This document shows, in pieces, positions 37,901 to 50,631 of a stretch of 64,000 nucleotides of DNA; position 1 is the stretch's first letter, and each line of letters begins with the position of its first letter. The stretch covers positions 66,214,201-66,278,200 of the forward strand of contig CM059562.1 of assembly GCA_030386875.1 (NCBI GenBank), given 5' to 3'. The position numbers and the translations under genes were made by a program. The notes under the pieces are model-generated. The model did not search any database. It was not told where the DNA came from and saw only the letters and a program-made list of their open reading frames with translations. The DNA comes from Morinoia aosen. Lineage: Eukaryota; Arthropoda; Malacostraca; Amphipoda; Talitridae.

Positions 37901-38116
37901 GTGAAGTGTGGCTCCCTTAATTAACCGCACTTGATTAATTTTCCCCCAGTTTGTAACGTGAACATGACCATGTAGTATTATTTGAAAATTTCATGTACAT
38001 CAGATTAGTTATTTAGTTGTAAATTGTTATCTTCGTCTAAGTTTACTAATTCCCATTTGTTTTGAAAAGAGATGAGATCGGCCTGAAATGAGGCCACGTT
38101 TTGTATCAATCACTGT
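28996..38116. other. Long non-coding stretch, no gene assigned
   Basis: No frame here has a recognisable domain. Small local repeats are ttcctcattcactgct twice near 29852-29885, an (act)n patch near 32360-32380, and three diverged copies of gggtgaxxtcac at 34169, 34227 and 34307. The minus-strand frame 31487-31783 (98 codons) has plausible codon use but no splice context or homology that I can see. Everything else appears to be intergenic or intronic AT-rich sequence. Confidence 0.4.
34169..34320 (+). repeat. Three diverged short direct repeats
   Basis: gggtgatctcacgaagcctg (34169), gggtgatgtcacaaagcctc (34227) and gggtgacgtcaag (34307) recur at unequal spacing (58 and 80 bp). The first two also share the following ctgaaa. 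Likely remnants of a degenerate tandem array. They contain CRE-like TGACGTCA half sites, which may be coincidence. Confidence 0.45.
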
Positions 38117-38144
38117 TATAAAAGGAGCCGCGTCCGTCCGTGTG
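38117..38144 (+). promoter_or_regulatory. TATA-like element plus GCCGCGTCCGTCCG motif upstream of ORF 38437
   Basis: TATAAAA (38117-38123) is followed two bases later by AGCCGCGTCCGTCCGTGTG (38126-38144), about 290 bp before the strong Kozak ATG at 38437. The same A/T block plus motif recurs inverted at 20127-20151. Recurrence favours a terminal or promoter segment of a dispersed element over a unique host promoter. Promoter function is inference. Confidence 0.4.
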
Positions 38145-38436
38145 ACCACCTCTTGATTTTGGTATCCATAATACGCAATCGGCTTATTATTTTTACAAGC
38201 AGAAATTTTTTATGGAGCTTTCTCTGTCGAAATTCATCATGTCGCTTTGATGTTTTAATTGATAATGCGAAAAGAAATGTTTTAAATTCGTTCGACCAGT
38301 AACCTGGCTACCACTTGGTACAAGGCCCAAAATTTTGGAACTTGAGTTATCGTTTTCGAAATTGTGATTTTCTTGAAAAGCTCCCAAGAGATAATAGACG
38401 ACATTTCAGAATAAAATTCCGGCAAAAGAGGCCACC

Positions 38437-38868
38437 ATGGATGGAAATGTGTCCAACCGCAAGAGAGAAGTAGCAAGACTTCGACATCAAGAAAAACGCC
38501 GAAGACGATCGGATGAACAACGCGAAATGGCAAGACGAAGCAATACTGCTCGCCAACGAGAAGCTAGAGCTAAATTGACCCTTGAATGGCGTTTGGAAAT
38601 TCTACGAAATAATGCAGAGCAACACCGAATAGCTAGAGAGAGCTTAACAAATGAAAGAAGCGAGGAAATTCTTCGGCATAGCGCTGGACAACATCGAGTG
38701 GCACGAGAGAATTTAACTCAAGAAAGAAGGGGTGAAATTCTTCATACTAATGCCTAACAACATCAACTTGCACAATTGAATTTAGCTCAAGAAAGAAGGG
38801 ATGAAATTCTTGAGATTAATGCCGACCAGCACGTGTGCACTAGTAACTATAAAAGAGATGAACGTTAG
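38437..38868 (+). pseudogene. Arg/Glu-rich 23-residue repeat ORF, Helitron-type N-terminal region
   Basis: The ATG sits in an exact GCCACCATGG context. Residues 1-46 are very basic (RLRHQEKRRRRSDEQREMAR). From residue 47 there are 23-residue repeats with consensus LTxERxxEILxxxAxQHxxARE: units 47-69 and 70-92, a third cut by a TAA at codon 107 (38755-38757), and a fourth after it in the same frame, ending at the TAG at 38866-38868. The TAA replaces the expected acidic or polar residue between A and QH, so this looks like a point nonsense change. Similar arginine-rich repeats with AxxHRxAR words precede the Rep/helicase part of arthropod Helitron proteins (family knowledge, recalled not searched). 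No Rep or helicase motif follows, so this would be a 5' fragment. A host coiled-coil protein exon is the alternative. Confidence 0.5.
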
Positions 38869-41837
38869 TTCGATTAATGAAAGCAATTAGTTTATGACTG
38901 ACATGAAGACATTCAAAAGCCTCATCCGACCTTGAAAATCATTATTAAATATTAGGATTACAACCAAACGATAATAAGCACTGAAATATATCAACTAAAT
39001 AGGTACATAAGAATTGATACACAAAGATAATTAATAACACAACATACATGACCCTCATAACACCGCTCACTCGTTCGGTCAGGTTACTTATCCAGTGATG
39101 GCCAGGCAAAGAGGGTGCAAATTTTCTAAAATGAAAAGACAAAACTATTATGTCTAAAAAAATAATCTTTGTAGTAATGTAATATACACTGAAATCAATT
39201 TTGATGAGCAGGAATGGGGTCAGAGGAATTAATGAGGAAACCAGCACAACATGGTGTCGAAACAATATAAAGTCCATCACAGGAACAGCTGCATTGGTCT
39301 TTGATCACAGGAACAAGGATGAAACGCATTTTCAACCATCGAAAATGTTCAATGAATAATACTTCGTGGAGACGATCTATACTGTTCCACCGACGATCTA
39401 CCGTTCCGATAAGACTGTACAAAATTGTATGCTTCTCGGAGATGCAGCGGAAACCTGCGCGACGTGTTTTCAGTTCAAGCAGTGAAAACCACGAGGCAAC
39501 AGTCACTTCGAAAACAATGTTCCACGGGACGTAATTCATGTGACTACGAGGAGCTTTCGAAAAAGACTGCAAAACTGCGTCGACATTAATGAACGGTTGC
39601 AGCTCAATCAAATGAAAATTTTTTCGAAACCTCTCAAATCAACATAACATTCACTGTACTTCCCAAACGCTCAACTATTTTCTTACGTCGTTTTCCGTTT
39701 CTTTTTCATTAACCACTAAAATTACTGCATCCCCTTTTCCGGTCATTGTTCTAATAATGCGTTTGAAATATTCATCACGCGGTCGACATTTTTAACAGAT
39801 CTGATTCACAATACAGTATGTGAGAAGGTTAAACTTTGACCTATATCATTGCTAACAGCAGGATTCTATATTTTGTCCTATGTCATTACTGAAAGCAGAG
39901 TGTGGTCGGTAGCACGTATAAAAGCACACAAACATTCAAACAAAAAGCTATTAGGTGGTTAAAAGTACGTAGATGTACAGAGAGTTCTAAAAGCGAAACT
40001 CTATTTTAAATGAAATGCTCGAAATTTAGATTTCTTTTGCAGTACGTATAGTCTAGTGACTGATTTTTCTCTTCGTATCAATGCTATAATTCATAGCTCA
40101 GTTACGATAACAGCTAGTCGATTCACCCCGCAGTTATTCCGTGTAACTAAACTAGTTTATGAAACATATTGATTTGAAATTGGGTTGCCTTTTTCACGCG
40201 TTTTCTGTATAGATTTTATTGAACGCTTAATTCGTATATAAAATACACTTAACCTCCATAAGAGGCATTCTAAAGTTTTCCTTCTTTCTGTGTCGGCAGT
40301 TGTAACAGATCCAAAAAAAGCTTTGGAGCAAATTTTGCTTTGTTAGGTCATAGAAAAGAATAAAATGAATCGCAATGAATTCTGCACAACTTTTTCTATG
40401 TTCGCTGCTATAAGCACAGATATATTTCATACGCTATTAATCCGGGTATTGTCAGAGTGAAAGTGAAAATAGTGTGTTTAAAAAAAGTAAAACTGAAACC
40501 ATTCTATATCCAACATCAGGAAAACATTGGAAACAACTTCCAGATTTGACTCAATCAAAGTTGTATCTCTCAGGGTTAACATTTATTTAAAATGTCATAA
40601 TAGTATCCGCATGGTCTTCAGTCGAAGTTAAGGAAAGGGTGGCAGACTGTGTCGATTTTTGTTCCACCTCAAAACAAGAATATTTCACTGACAGCATCAT
40701 ACGCATCTTAGGCCATGAAATTAATAATAAAAGGGCTGCATAATTTGCTCAATGTTTACGTAATTTTACAGTCACAGGCTTTCACATCCCTGATAAAGAT
40801 CCCACTAGCAATCAATGCTTTCATTCGATGGTGATAGTTTGGTGTATTATTAGCCATCGAATGTGATTTCACTGTACGTGAAACTGTCACGCGTCATTAG
40901 AAGAATGCAGACACAGAGTTCAAAGGATATTTCAATTTACTGAATTATTCCCCACTGTTTGTTAAATTTTTGACATTAACAACAATTAGCCACTATGGCT
41001 GGAAAAAATTCACATTTTACATGAAATCATTTATGAACGTTTTCAAATGAGCTCATTTTAGCATCAGAAAGCTAAACGAGTTCATTTAACCTCAGTTCAG
41101 TTTGAGGGTGGTCTCAAACAATTTAACTTGCGAAGGTCATGTCTTGCATAAAACAAAATAAGAAAACTTGAATGAGCGATCCAGTGATGCAGTTTTTTCA
41201 CATTCCACTGCGGAATTGTAGATCAAAAAGCAAGCACAAATTTCTCATGCTCTGATCCCTATAACTCTTTAACCAAGAAATAAAGTCCTACTGACCAAAA
41301 AATTTAAACGATAATAAATCATTCAAATATTCACCAATTTCTAACGAAGGAAGCTGAAAATACATCGATAGAATTGACAAATATCAATCAACTCACCAGT
41401 TACAATTTATAATTTATGGAGCAAAACGCGCATTGCTTCGATTCACGATTTATTGCTCTACCCGGGCATCTAAAATTCGGCCCAAATCCTCGGCTCAGAA
41501 AGAAAAATCGAAGAGACTTTGGGAGCTAAGCAGCGCATCGCGTGATTTTTGGACTCGGGCTTATTGCTCCTGGCTGCGGGCGCGGAGCGTTCGCAGCCGT
41601 CACTCGGTGTGCCTTCGCAACTGATTACTCCTGGATCACGCAAGACTGTCGCTGAAAATGCGAATATTTACCCCGAAATCATCTCTATCACTAAAACATA
41701 TCAGGACACCTGTGAATTCACATGAGCTACTGTCGTTGCGATTCTGTACGTATGGCCAATCCGTTTGGAAAAACTGACGAAAACCAATCAAAGCCAAATG
41801 TTAATTATACGTGTAGTGCCCTACCTTAGTTACCCCT
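38869..41837. other. No gene assigned
   Basis: The minus-strand frame 39195-39611 (138 codons) overlaps a 77-codon plus-strand frame and shows no domain. A short tandem duplication (ttgacctatatcattgctaa and ttgtcctatgtcattactga) lies at about 39834-39895. A GC-richer patch occurs at 41450-41640. Nothing else is supported. Confidence 0.4.
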
Positions 41838-42840
41838 CAAATTTCCATTCTAGTCACGCAACTGTCCAGTAATATTAATATGCGTCCCTATGAAAATTTT
41901 ATGAATAAAAAGTTCTCACTTTTCCGCGCAAAGTCACCGATACGTACAGCCGTAGACGTATAAATCTAAGGCTGCTGCTTTACTCGCCTCAAACGGTACT
42001 CAGTGGCTGAAGCAGCAAAAAAAAACATGGCGTTACATATGGTGACCTCAGAGTGACATGCATTGGCCGAGGCAGCAAAACCTAGCCTTACAATTATTAG
42101 TAACCCCACACGAATCGCCAGCCTCCCAGCAGTCTCCAGTGATTGCAACAACGTACCGAGGCTTCAACATCGCTAGCCCTTACAACTGGTGACCGCAGCA
42201 GCTATTCAGCGGGTCCACCAACGGGCCTAGGCTTCCACATTGCCTGCCCCTGACAACTGGTGACCCAGCGATTTCACCATCGGGTCGATGCTTCACCATT
42301 GCCTGCCCACTCCACCTGGTGATCTCAGCAGCACCCCTCTCTGCTCTCTAACTGCAATCAACGAGCCTGCCTTCATCGCATTTTCCGCTAGGTGTTTCAA
42401 TCACTGCAAGAACGTTTAACAAAGCGCGAAAAAGCACAGCCGAGCCACCAAAACGCCTACAGCCCAACCTCAACGCACAGCCTCATCGCTCGGCCTCATC
42501 GAGCACAGCTTCATCGAGCACGGCTTCATCGCACGTCTAATCTCCATTCTATTCCCGCAACTGTTCAGTAATATTAATAAATATCCCAATGTAAATTTAT
42601 CAAAAATAAGTTCCCACTTCTCCACCGCGTATCACCGATACCTACAGCCTGAGAAGTATAAATGTAAGGCCGCTGCTTCACTCGCCTCAAACGCAACTCA
42701 ATGGCTGAAGCAGCAACAACATCATGGCCTTACATGCGAATACAGATGTTTGGTACCACATCTAAATATATCGTGATGAAGCCTTGTGTACATAATATTA
42801 TTATTCTGCTCATGAGTGAACGAAATAAACTCTGTAACAC
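41838..42840 (+). mobile_element. Small LTR-element fossil (TRIM-like)
   Basis: Two direct repeats of about 200 bp (41838-42038 and 42537-42735) flank a 500-bp centre. Each carries cgcaactgtxcagtaatatt, a TATAAAT/TATAAAT-like box about 120 bp in, and a cctcaaacgcaactca-type block. Downstream of the second copy lies AATAAA (about 42825) and tgtaacacc, as in the 3' part of an LTR. The centre holds repeated words of the form acaactggtgaccxcagc, which resemble LTR-element primer-binding-site regions, and a short ttcatcgagcac tandem array at 42478-42535. It carries no gag or pol, so it looks like a non-autonomous relic. The direct repeats differ at many positions, so it is old. A simple segmental duplication is the alternative. 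Confidence 0.5.
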
Positions 42841-45800
42841 CTACACCAAGTATTAGAAATGAAAAAGAAATTCCAAATCAAAGTGTTTTTTCACTGTCGT
42901 TAATTTTGGTCAACACAACCATGCTTTGAACTCTCGCTCGTTAATTAAATAGAGACATTTTCTTTAATTAACCTAGAAATCGTGTCATTACGTGATTCTG
43001 AACAATTTTCCCTCTTTGCTCATTTAGTTTATTTTCCAAATCAAAAGTCCTCAACACTAATTTATTCTCAAACGAAGTACGTTCAAATAGGAACCATCAT
43101 TTCCAAGCAGAAATAATATTTAAATGTTATTTGACTTCGTCCTCATACTCTTAGTGTGAGGAACATGTCGGTATTCAGTGAATGGATACTAAATTGAATA
43201 AATGTTCAGGTTATTTCTCATATCATTTTTCTAAAAAAAACGCAAAATGCATAACTTTTTAGCGATAAAAAACAAACAATAAGGGCTTAAGCGTTAATGA
43301 TGAAATTTGATATTAGAAATTTTAGCGAAATCTTTTTATGTTATAATCTTTATTGTTCAACAACTTACGTAAAATTCTCATGCCTACACTCATTATTTTC
43401 CGGTACGTTCATCAAAAAACATACACATGTAATACAAGAGGATCCTTTCAACTCGTTTTGAAAAAAATAGAATTTTGCACGGAAATTTTCTTGCCCATTA
43501 TAACTTTTATCTCTGCAAAAGCGGTGCTGCTTAGTGGTGTCTCTTTTGCCTTTTTTCCGGACATTGAATGATGCATTTAAATTTATTTTTGGTACGGAAG
43601 CTAGCGTTAACGTGATTACATTCATCTTCCCTCGTAAAAACTTGGTTTTATACATGAATCTGACGTATACTCATAAATCAGATAACCATGAAAACGGATG
43701 TTTCAGAAATTATGCCCGGCTGCCAAATATTCATCAGGAAGAGGTGAAAAATACATGGAAATTCAAGTACAAAACACAAAATTGCCTGAGAAATATTTGG
43801 AACCTGGCGTTTGAGATATTTGAGATTTACTCTGTCCCTCTATTGCTTCAGAAAACAGCGATTGGCTCTCAGGTATCTGTAAAAAATTGGTTGAACACAC
43901 GATGCGAGGCCACAAGACACCTATTCTGTTGTGAAAACACTTTTGTTGGTCAGTCACTTCAGTTTCAAGGGAAAGTGAAGTGCTGGAACCTGAACCTTCT
44001 AATTGGAATATTTTGGTGGGCAACAAAAAAGAAATTGAACTTTCAACTTCTATATTAACGCTCTTGCAAAAATGTCATAAATTGTTTAAAATAATTTCGT
44101 CGATGCAAGTAACATTTTTCACATCAAATGGTATCAAAAATTGCAACTTGCGAATTGTGATTGTAACTAGAGATTTAAAATATCCTATAATATTATTCAA
44201 TCACTTTAAACTATGCTGCCTATTTCTAATCCCTAAGATAAAATTTCTTAAGTTCACGAAATTGCTCCCAATAATTATTTAAGTTTAATTCTATATGCTC
44301 CCGAATTTAAATGAGAAAGATTGCTGTTATTTTTCATTTTGAACGCCTCAGGTGCATGAACGTTTCTCTGACTGAATATCTGAGTGCGAAGAACGCAAAC
44401 TGTAAATGACGCGTCACTAATAACACTTTATCATTCGATATAGCTCATAAAATGTAGGTTTGTGTACTTCAATGTTACATAAATATCACACGGACTGTCA
44501 GACTCCATTTTGCACGGCCATCGCACAAACATTTCCATTGACAACCTTCACAACGTTTTTCTTTTTGTCCATGTCAGTTCCACATTTCGTTTGCATCTCT
44601 CTTTGCTTCGATCCTAAAGTAACAGTAATTTATACGAACACATTATGATATTCCACGCCGAGAACATGTTACCGAATATCCGTCTTCGTAAAAGAGCATT
44701 CAGCAATTCTCAAAAACCCAATTATTCCAAAAAATCAGTATCAAAGAGTTATATTTTAAAAACTACGATCAGAGTATCGATGACGGGGTGATTGAAAAAT
44801 TGCAGATTGAAAGTACATTCGGATTCTCGCCATCGAAATAGAACGTCATTTTTACCATCGGTGCAGTATACATATTCATTCAAACCGTCAAAATCATGTT
44901 TGAACTACATCAATACCCTTTGAAGAAGGACTGAAATTAAAACCATTTCACTGGTGCAACAGAACTAAGCCTTTTCTACTTGCGGATTCGCCTCATCTCC
45001 GAAATTCATGCGTGCAATTAAAATCCGCTGGAGTGTGGCCTGTGAAGCATCATCGCCGTAATTTTCTCATATCCAAGGAATAATTTCGAGCTTCTATAGA
45101 GCACTTGCGCTGATAAGACTGAGTCTCCTCAGGCCTTCAGATCAAATGGAATTCCGAGATCTGAGGCAATCTACTTTTGTGAAGTAGGATGGCCGTGATA
45201 ATTGGATTCTAATGTTTCTGGAACACAGAGAGCTGGCTGTAGGAAAGCTTAATAATTACTGAGTTGTGGGCGATAGCCAAGTGACATGAGTTCTATTAGC
45301 TGAATACATAATCCGTGAAAAAAGATGGGTATCGTGCTCAACGGGAAGAATATAATCTTGAAAAGTTTACCGTCAGCTACATCATGTTTGTAATATGAAA
45401 ATTTAAAAGTAGTTTCCGTATATTCGTAAGACATTGCTATCCAGAAGCGTTTGTAAGATACCGTGCTCCTCAGTCATACTTAGAGAGTGGTGGAAAACAT
45501 CACGGAGCGTTGGTGACTACACACGATTTGCAACTGAAGCCCGACTGGCTGAAACACTCGCTTCATAATTGCGTCCCAGAGCCAACACCTGTGTATATCT
45601 CGTGATATTAAATACGCATTTGCACTGTGTGTCACTGCATTCCAGCCTTTTTCCTTGCACTCCTACTTGCAATAGTAGGCTTGCTACGCTGTCTCGGTGC
45701 TTTGACCTGAGCTGCCTCTGTTGTTCCAGAGATATGAGTTGAGGGAGCCCTGTTTTAAAACGATAAAACAAACACTTCAGGCTAAAGGAAACATCCAGCC

Positions 45801-48800
45801 CGCCGTTTGTAGCGAGCACCGGCTGCTACTCTGAGGCAAACTTCATGTGAGGATAAGAACAAAGGATGAGGATGTAGCGACGTAATGCCCAAGCGACATC
45901 AGGAGTGCACTCAATCAACAGAAAAAGCGCTCCAAACTTACCCTCTGAAGTGCAATGGCAATCGTAACGTTGTGGTTTCAATCAGACGTAAGCTTACCAA
46001 ACTTTGGTAAAAAGGTAATTGGAATGCAAGCGCGCAGTCTTGAACATTCGTAACCTTTCTCCAAAATCTTACTGCATTTCCTGGTTTGATATTCCTAAAT
46101 TTTTCAGGGCATAATTAATTTTTCAGTTGATGATCAATTTTCTTTTCTGGTTGATTTTTATCAGAGTAACGCCAAGAAAGGCGCTATTCCATTCTGTTAC
46201 TTATTTTTTCAATTTGGCTCGTTTTTCTATGATTCGGAAATACAAAGATAGTATGCAGTAGCGAGTGCAAAAATTCACTGATAAACGCAACAAGCAGTTT
46301 CTCCGAATCTGTTGAGTTAAAAAGTATGCGGAATTGGATTAAGCGCTTAGGGGCTTCTCTGACACACAATATTGTGTTCGAATACTATAAAAATTCATCC
46401 AACCTCCTCGCTTGCTGGAGCGTACCGCAATTCAGTGCGCCTGTCGTTTGTACAACAACGGACCGAATAAAACGAAACGCGCAGGTTTTCAAAACTGCCA
46501 ATTTCGACGCATGTCTCCCTAGTAAACAGAAAAATTTCCTCATTTTTCCGAGGTGCAGCAAGTGAGCTCAATTTTCCCTAGCGTAACCCTCATAGACACC
46601 CAAAACTTTAAAACTTCTCATGAGTCAAAACGGTGAGCGCTTGTGATGTACAAAAGTGGAACGAGTGTAAGGTACTTCAAACTAAATACAAATAAACTGA
46701 AATGAGTTTCTGCTGTCACAAAGCTTTGGCAATTCTACTATTTCGTCAAAGTTCCTTCCGGATATTTTGGCAGAGAAAAAGCTTGTCTCTTCGCCAACAG
46801 ACTACAAATTGGTTTCTTTCCTGTTACGGTCGATGCATTACGGTTTTCATAGTTAGCAATTCACTCGTTTGCTCTTACAGGAACTTACCTATTAAGCGTT
46901 AAATAAAATCGGTGATTACCATTTGAAGTATTTTAAGTTTTTTTGTGTAACAAGGTAGCATCCACGATGGATTGCCGAAGAATTCACTATTTTATAGTCA
47001 CCTGTCACTCAAGTGTTTGATTTTAAACTACTAGGACGAGAAGAAGGACTCGCCTTCGGTCACTTGCATAATATTTTCCTTCCAACGCAAAGCACTAAGA
47101 CAAAGAAATTTTCAAAGATTTTAGAGAAGAAGCGCCTAACATGAACATTTTGTCAAGTTTACGCACAAAGTATATTATACGCTAACGATGCAGATGTCTT
47201 CTGAACACCAAACCAAAATTTCTCAGTAAAGTTTCAAGTCTTTTGCTTTGGATCCGAAAAATTTACAGCGCAGAAATTAATACAATTTTCGACTACTTCC
47301 ATAATTCACCCGTAGAGTTAACTCGGAGCTGTTATTTAATCGCTTATGAACTCTATGAAAACTTGGGAACTATTGGTCTCACTAAATCCGGCAAATTCAA
47401 CTCGGTGTTATTTTCTTCACGAACACATTACTTCAGGATATTGAAACGTTAGATTCGCTTACAGACTGCGGCACTTATTGGGAGACAATAAGGGCTCATA
47501 AATTATAGGCATAGGAATCCTTTATGTTATTGATATTATTCCAACAAATTAGAAATAGACCACCGTACTAACAGCGTCATCAAGGAATATTATATTGTGA
47601 TATTTTTTGCAAGAGAGTTGTAGCTCTTACCTTCATTTACGCAACAAAATCCCGTTGCGACTTCACGCAAGATCCATTCCAAAAGATACATTTTTACAAC
47701 TTTATAAACCTGCGCACTAGTGTCGTAGATCTCCGTTTTAACTCCCTCAATTTTCAGAATTCAATTTCCTTTACAAACATTCATGTATTATATTGTAGAA
47801 ATCATGTCCCTTTGCCGCAGCCTTGAATAAGTAGATGATCGTACGAACACAGATGCATTGACGAGCATGAGAAATATTGGGAGCGATAGAAATAACAAAA
47901 ATTGACTTAGATGTACGCGTGGTTGGCCTTTAAAAATACGTCGGGAGGCTGGTCATATTTGCCCTCGATTTTGCACGAAAATCCAAGTCTAGCTCAAGCT
48001 GGAAAATAAATAACCAAACTGAACATTAATTCAAAGGTTCTTTAAATCTCAACTATTGTCGTGAATTTTATGACTCATTGCCAAGAATTGAACTCATGCT
48101 CCATATATGTATTTCAAGTGAGACCCCCTTTTAATTTTAATATTTTCACTTCTCAGAGTTCATTACCTTAGGGCTGCATTTATTACACGCAGCAGCGCTA
48201 TGAAATACGTTTTCATTGAGGGCTCCAGGAATGGAATTCCGTGAAATTTTTACAACTGTGTGGAATAGTCGACATCTGGGAGAAATGTAGGATCATGAAA
48301 CTCACGGTATTGTTAAACGTACTAAACTTGATAAACTTAGGACTGTTTCTCTTTCACAAATTTCACCTGAGAGAAAACTAAAAACATTGTTAAACATCAT
48401 AATTACTATAGCGCTGCTAAAACATCACAAAAACGGTATGATTTGAAAATAAATTATGGCTTATGATCTCATATCCACCAACTGGCATACATTTATTGAA
48501 ATTTTCTTTTATGATAAGATTAAAATCGAAGTAGATAATCTCTTTAAGTATTGTTTGCTTCCCACTCGCAGGAATATCTGCTGAGTAATCCGTACCTACT
48601 GACAGTACGGGAGTATCCGTACCTAACGGCCAGTATCATCAACGGGTTTTAAATGCCTGTAAGTGAACAGACATTTGAATTCTATTTCTTAACACTTTTC
48701 AGGAGTCGCAGTGAAGATTGTGTTTTCCTTTTCTCTGCAAATTAGGGTCGAAGCGTAAAGCAAAACCTCTGTGCAGACCAATCCCTACTGTCGTTTTTTC

Positions 48801-50599
48801 AGTGTAGTCAATTCTATTCCAGCCATCTAATGCACGACCTGACGTTTCTCCTTTTCTTCAACTTTTCTTCAAAGTTGAGCTGTAGAATCTGCACACTCCT
48901 CCCCAAGGGCGTGGTATTTTACTACTCCCGATAGTATGAGAACCATCCTGATTCGTTGTTTAATAAGCCGCTCTTTTTCCTCTGGAATGTGCATACCTTT
49001 ATGCATTTCAATTCGATTTTTTTCATTATTTTCAGTTTCTTCAGTTTCCCGTAAGTACAGTCACCGAGCTCTCCGTGTAGGCTACAAGCTAAGGAAAAAT
49101 ATTAATCGTTTCCACAGCAGCTAGAAAGGAGGGTTCAGGTGTATTCTGAAAAGAACTTAAAAGTTTGAAAATGAAAATGAACATGGCAACTCCTTAGATA
49201 TCTGTAATAAGACAGTGAAGTATAACTAGACCTCCTTCAACCAAATTAGCCTGTTGGGACTTTCCTTCAACAGGTGTTGCATATAAAATAGAACACTGCG
49301 ACCCTGGATGTACAGTTGAACTAAAATCCAGACCTTTTCATATGATCGAGGTTTAAATTTCCGCATTCGAAGTCGTTTACATTCAGGCAAAGTTTAAAAA
49401 AAAGACTAAAACGAGTCAAGTTATTAGGTGGTAAATTGCCTTTCCGCTAGAATTCCCAAACGAACTATTCGCGCATCATAGAACTATGTTCGCAAAAATA
49501 AATCACTAAAATACAAATCTTCTCTAATATACAGTATAGTTGCTAGACTTTATTTCGATCGCTACTCGATTTCAAGTCCCTTTACTGATTTAACGAAATT
49601 GATTTTATTGCCTGCAGGTAGTGCAGAGGAAGTTAAAAGTGCACGAATATATAAATCAGTATAAATCTGACACTATACTGACTATATCAAGCAACACATA
49701 ATAACGATCGCATTTTAGAACGTATGAATTTTGGATGCTCAAATTTTAACCTGGTTTCAAATTACAAATGTTCGACTTGTAGGACATCTGCAGCATTTTA
49801 TTTTCCATAATTCTAGAGATAAATCACCGCAAGCTAAACCATTTCTTGCGTATCAAGTGAAGCATTCATCGTGGAAAAAACGTAACGAATATTTCTCCGT
49901 AGATAGCTACACTACGTGACACTATAGTGTACCCAAGCTAAAGAAGTCTTATACATTCAAATTCTTCACAATATCAGAGGCTCATGTACATCTGCAGCTG
50001 AAGGCGCCTCACACTCACAAATGGCCCGATCTCGAGCTATGACACTCACACACACACTAAATTTTTTAGGATTTGTCGCGTTCCTCCTCGCTATTTTCAT
50101 CTGAAGTATCATATGCCCTCGTACTGTGAGATACACTGCCATGGCCTGGCACCTAGGGCTTTAAGCCACGTCAGTGTGCTGTAAAAAATTGAAGAAAAAC
50201 ATGATATGTAAAAGTTACAGAAGTAAAGTTAGAGTACTGTATTTCAAATATCAATACACTTAACTCGATGTTCAAAACTTTATTCGAGTTACTACCTCAA
50301 AGAAATTTGCATCGAAGGAAAATAGATCGTTAGACTTTCCAAAACTGAAACCTACTCGCAATTAATTTACGACAAAATGATGACGAACTTCACAAGTTGA
50401 TGGATCAACTACTCTGTTGTACTGGTTTCATTCAATGTTTGTATTTCAAAACAGAGTCAAAGTTGATACTTTGTAAAGCAAGTGATACTTTTAAATAAAA
50501 CAAACTTCTACATTTAGGCGAACTATTAACTTCAGATCAATCTACAAAATGGATGCCACTTGCCTTATTAATAAAATTCAATAAATCTTATCAACGTTT
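42841..50599. other. Long stretch, no gene assigned
   Basis: It contains the 174-codon frame listed separately (43534-44058). The minus-strand frame 45517-45819 (100 codons) is coding-like in codon use but unsupported. A short repeated phrase cluster (gtacctactgacagtac, gtatccgtaccta) lies at 48590-48635. A TACACTGAAA word occurs inverted at 48797-48806. A (CA)n patch is near 50045-50062. Confidence 0.4.
43534..44058 (+). CDS. Unsupported 174-codon open frame
   Basis: The longest open frame outside the LINE, starting at a GTG in a AT-rich setting and ending in TAA. The peptide is rich in aromatic residues, Asn and Lys, has few Met, and has no transmembrane or known domain pattern that I recognise. 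Minus-strand frames of 96 and 87 codons overlap it. It may be an exon, a decayed element fragment or chance. No splice sites of note were identified at its edges. Confidence 0.15.
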   Translation: MVSLLPFFRTLNDAFKFIFGTEASVNVITFIFPRKNLVLYMNLTYTHKSDNHENGCFRNYARLPNIHQEEVKNTWKFKYKTQNCLRNIWNLAFEIFEIYSVPLLLQKTAIGSQVSVKNWLNTRCEATRHLFCCENTFVGQSLQFQGKVKCWNLNLLIGIFWWATKKKLNFQLLY

Positions 50600-50610
50600 C
50601 GTTTATCAAC
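50600..50610 (+). repeat. 5' copy of candidate LINE target-site duplication
   Basis: CGTTTATCAAC, matched exactly at 52386-52396 just after the element tail. Confidence 0.65.
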
Positions 50611-50631
50611 TTTATCATAATTTACATTTAC

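Noticed and set aside
39195-39611. Minus-strand 138-codon frame
   Set aside because: No recognisable domain, and a 77-codon plus-strand frame overlaps it. Length alone is not convincing in a window this size.
45517-45819. Minus-strand 100-codon frame with coding-like codon use
   Set aside because: No homology, neighbouring exon or splice-site support that I could find.
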